Assembly: GCA_018715445.1 (NCBI GenBank)
Contig: DVLP01000060.1
Location: forward strand, 1-9,625
From: Candidatus Avipropionibacterium avicola
GTDB taxonomy: Bacteria > Actinomycetota > Actinomycetes > Propionibacteriales > Propionibacteriaceae
Reading direction: 5' to 3'
DNA length: 9,625 nucleotides
Under the pieces are notes generated by a model that saw nothing but the letters and a program-made list of their open reading frames with translations, searched no databases and was not told the DNA's origin. Both the position numbers and the translations under genes were made by a program. Positions 6,938-9,625 of this stretch are shown piece by piece (position 1 is the stretch's first letter; the number at the start of each line of letters is the position of its first letter).

Positions 6938-7755
6938 GTGCGCAAGACCCTGATCGCTGTGCTGTGAGCCCTGCTCCTGGTGCTCACCGCCTGCTCGAAC
7001 GCTGACCCGGCCCCCGAGCCGACTCCGACCGCCCCGGCCTCCGAGGCCTCCGAGTCCGCTGGCGTCGACACTGCCGCACGCGAGGCCGCCGTTGCCGAGC
7101 TCCGCAGCACGCTGCCCGACGAGGCGCCGGAGAAGGTGGTCGTGATGTCGGTCCCCCTGGCCGAGATCATCGACAGCCTGGGCGTTGTGCCCGCAGGCGT
7201 GCCGACCTCGGAGAGCCCGCTCCCGGCATCGCTGGACGACGTGCCGCGGATGGGTACCGTCATCGCCCCCGACGTGGAGAAGATCGCCGAGCTCGAGCCC
7301 GACCTCATCCTCGGGCCCGCCTCGATCAAGGACAGCCTCGAGAAGCACCTGTCAGCCACCGAGCTCGACACCGCCTACGTACCGACCGACTCCCTGGACG
7401 ATCTGATCCACACCACGCTCGCCTTCGGTGAGCTGTTCGGCAAGACCGCAGAGGCCGAGGCCCTGGTCGCCCAGGTCGACGAGGCCCGTGCTTCTGCTGG
7501 TGACGCGTCCGACGTGAAGGTGCTGATCCTGTTCGGCCAGTCCGAGGAGTTCAGCGTGCTCAACGAGAACACCTTCGCCGGCGGTCTGGCGGCCGACCTC
7601 GGCGCCACCAATGTCGCGACCGAGCTCGGACTCGAGGAGTCCTACTCCCCGCTGAGCCTCGAGCAGGTCATCATGGCCGACCCCGATGTCATCCTCTTCC
7701 TCGGATCCCGCCCGCCGACGTGCTGGCAGCGATCAGCGGCGAGGGCAGTCGAGGA
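6938..7755 (+). pseudogene. IsdE/HmuT-like heme-binding lipoprotein of an ABC transporter, disrupted
   Basis: A cell-surface lipoprotein of this type captures heme and passes it to the permease. The start is GTG 6938 with an ideal Shine-Dalgarno. Codons 1-19 encode a lipoprotein signal (MRKTLIAVL, TGA, ALLLVLTAC) with lipobox LTAC and Cys19 at 6992-6994. The TGA at codon 10 interrupts it. The body resembles IsdE: VVVMSVPLAEIIDSLG, then GVPTSESPLPASLDDVPRMG, then APDVEKIAELEPDLIL, and DVKVLILFG. Near 7700-7715 the coding signal shifts frame. The old frame runs into low-GC3 codons and stops at 7792. The new frame gives PADVLAAISGEG, which aligns with the PEEVVKMFDEEF stretch I recall from IsdE. 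The last ~45 residues are then missing because permease sequence follows directly. Restart at GTG 6980 would give an unlipidated protein. A functional product is unlikely unless the lesions are sequence errors. Confidence 0.82.
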
Positions 7756-8390
7756 CCCTTCGCCCTGGTGGGCGGGATCGTGGCGACGGTAATGGTGTTC
7801 ACCTTCGCCTGGCAACGCCACAACGGATTCCAGCCGTTGCGGGTGATCCTGGCCGGAGTCGCGGTCAACTCCATCTTCGGCGGCGTCACCGGGATGATGT
7901 CGATCCTCTACAGCGATCGCCTCCCCGGCGCCCTGGGCTGGCTCAACGGCAGCCTCACCGGCGCCTCCAAGTCAGATCTGCACCAGCTCGTCATCTACTC
8001 CGTGATCGGCTGGGTCGCTGCGTGTGTGTGCATCCGCCCGGCCAACATCCTGCGGCTCGGTGAGCAGACCGCACAGCACATCGGGCTCAACCTGACCATG
8101 GCCCGGCTCCTGCTGTGTGGTGTTGCGGTGTATCTCGCCGCGATCTCGGTGCCGATGGTCGGCCTGATCGGCTTCGTGGGCCTCGTGGTGCCCCACATCG
8201 TACGGATGACGACCGGATCCAACTATGTGGTCCGCATCCCCTTCGGCCTACTGCTCGGCGCCCTGGTCCTGCTGTGCGCCGACACCGTGGGACGGACGGT
8301 GATGTCTCCCCTGGAGATCCCCTCGGGCATCGTGATGGCCGTGATCGGTGGCCCGTACTTCCTCTTCCTGATGCGCCGAGGTGGTGCCTG

Positions 8391-8391
<1 letters not shown>
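7720..8391 (+). pseudogene. FecCD-type heme/iron ABC permease lacking its N-terminal third, fused to the lipoprotein gene
   Basis: The frame gives ~223 residues. From about 7756 on they match FecCD permeases: PLRVILAGVAVNSIFGGVTG, then LGWLNGSL, LRLGEQTAQHIGLN, LIGFVGLVVPHIVR, LLCADTVGR, and the terminal EIPSGIVMAVIGGPYFLFLMRR. The coupling-helix region, the VPHIVR motif and the last helices are intact. The family is usually about 320-350 residues. The first ~110-120 residues are absent, including the first helices and the conserved NPLA/LGVSAGA region. The first ~12 residues after GTG 7720 (VLAAISGEG) look like binding-protein sequence. No ribosome binding site precedes 7720, so that GTG is only the first possible start in the frame. 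The TGA at 8389-8391 overlaps the ATPase ATG by one base. A permease this short should not form the usual ten-helix subunit. It is a deletion relic unless assembly is at fault. Confidence 0.82.
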
Positions 8392-9224
<833 letters not shown>

Positions 9225-9254
9225 CACCCGACATCCCCACCAGGAAAGGAATCC

Positions 9255-9625
9255 ATGTCCACCACCGAACACGCCGAGGCCTACGCGGGCTACCAGGAGT
9301 TCCTCGCCTCCCGCAAGACCCTGGTGATCAGTTCCACCGACGAGCAGGGCCGACCGTTCGTCTCCTATGCCCCCTACGTGGCCCATGACGGCAAGCTCTA
9401 CGTCTATGTCAGCCAAATCGCCGAGCACTACTGGCACCTGGTCGCCAATGACACCGTCAGCGTGCTGCTGATCGCTGACGAGGCCGACAGTGCGAACCTG
9501 TTCGCCCGCCAGCGCGTACGGTTCGAGTGTGACGTGACCCGACTGGACGACTCCGGTGAGCACGACGAGATCTTCGGGCTCTTCCGTGAAGGCTTCAACG
9601 CCAGCCTGATCAATCTGCTGCAGAC
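9255..9625 (+). CDS. hugZ: HugZ/HutZ-family heme-degradation protein, N-terminal 123 residues (3' end outside window)
   Basis: The ATG at 9255 has a strong AGGAAAGGA (9242-9250) four bases upstream and lies 30 bases after the ATPase stop, so it is the fourth gene of the operon. The visible part shows the split-barrel FMN-binding-like fold used by HugZ for heme: FLASRKTLVISSTDEQG, then FVSYAPYVAHDGKLYVYVSQ, then AEHYWHLVAND, SVLLIADEADS, and LFARQRVRFECDVTRL. HugZ proteins open the heme ring and release iron, a fitting role downstream of a heme importer with an iron box. The axial His reported for HugZ/HutZ would lie beyond the window and cannot be checked. Pyridoxamine-phosphate-oxidase-like proteins share the fold, but the SxLAEH-like and FARxRVR motifs plus operon context favour HugZ. 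The symbol reflects family and context, not demonstrated function. Confidence 0.82.
   Translation, partial: MSTTEHAEAYAGYQEFLASRKTLVISSTDEQGRPFVSYAPYVAHDGKLYVYVSQIAEHYWHLVANDTVSVLLIADEADSANLFARQRVRFECDVTRLDDSGEHDEIFGLFREGFNASLINLLQ

Noticed and set aside
6965..6967. TGA as selenocysteine or a reassigned sense codon
   Set aside because: It falls in a signal-peptide hydrophobic core where selenocysteine has no sense, and TGA ends several other genes here normally while TGG encodes Trp throughout.

Overview
The window looks like a high-GC Gram-positive actinobacterium. GC is strongly enriched at third codon positions, GTG starts are common, there is a twin-arginine secreted protein, and a DtxR/IdeR-type iron box sits before a heme-uptake operon. 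A propionibacterial or related lineage is a reasonable guess, but this is inference and no marker gene is present.

Left block (1-5120), glycan-related. A heparinase II/III-type polysaccharide lyase enters from the left edge on the + strand with its 5' end missing. It converges almost end to end with a two-gene minus-strand operon. The upstream gene of that operon encodes a Tat-exported protein resembling the P68 RBP/TagC-like beta-propeller family. The downstream gene, coupled to it by a 4-base ATGA overlap, encodes a GH78-type alpha-L-rhamnosidase with no signal peptide. Together they suggest attack on a polysaccharide containing uronate and rhamnose.

Middle block (5174-6813), ordinary accessory genes. 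A six-helix membrane protein of unknown function (+) converges with a Nudix hydrolase (-), which follows a small DUF6653-like membrane protein (-).

Right block (6814-9625), an iron-boxed heme acquisition operon on the + strand. It reads IsdE/HmuT-like heme-binding lipoprotein, FecCD-type permease, ABC ATPase, and a HugZ-type heme-degradation protein cut by the right edge. The first two genes are broken in three ways. A TGA stop lies inside the lipoprotein signal peptide. The reading frame changes near 7700-7715. A deletion fuses the 3'-truncated binding-protein gene to a permease lacking roughly its first third. The iron box, the ATPase and the visible part of hugZ look intact. This is either recent decay of a heme importer with retained heme degradation or a cluster of sequence/assembly errors, and raw reads would decide.

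No tRNA, rRNA, CRISPR array, insertion sequence or clear rho-independent terminator was seen.
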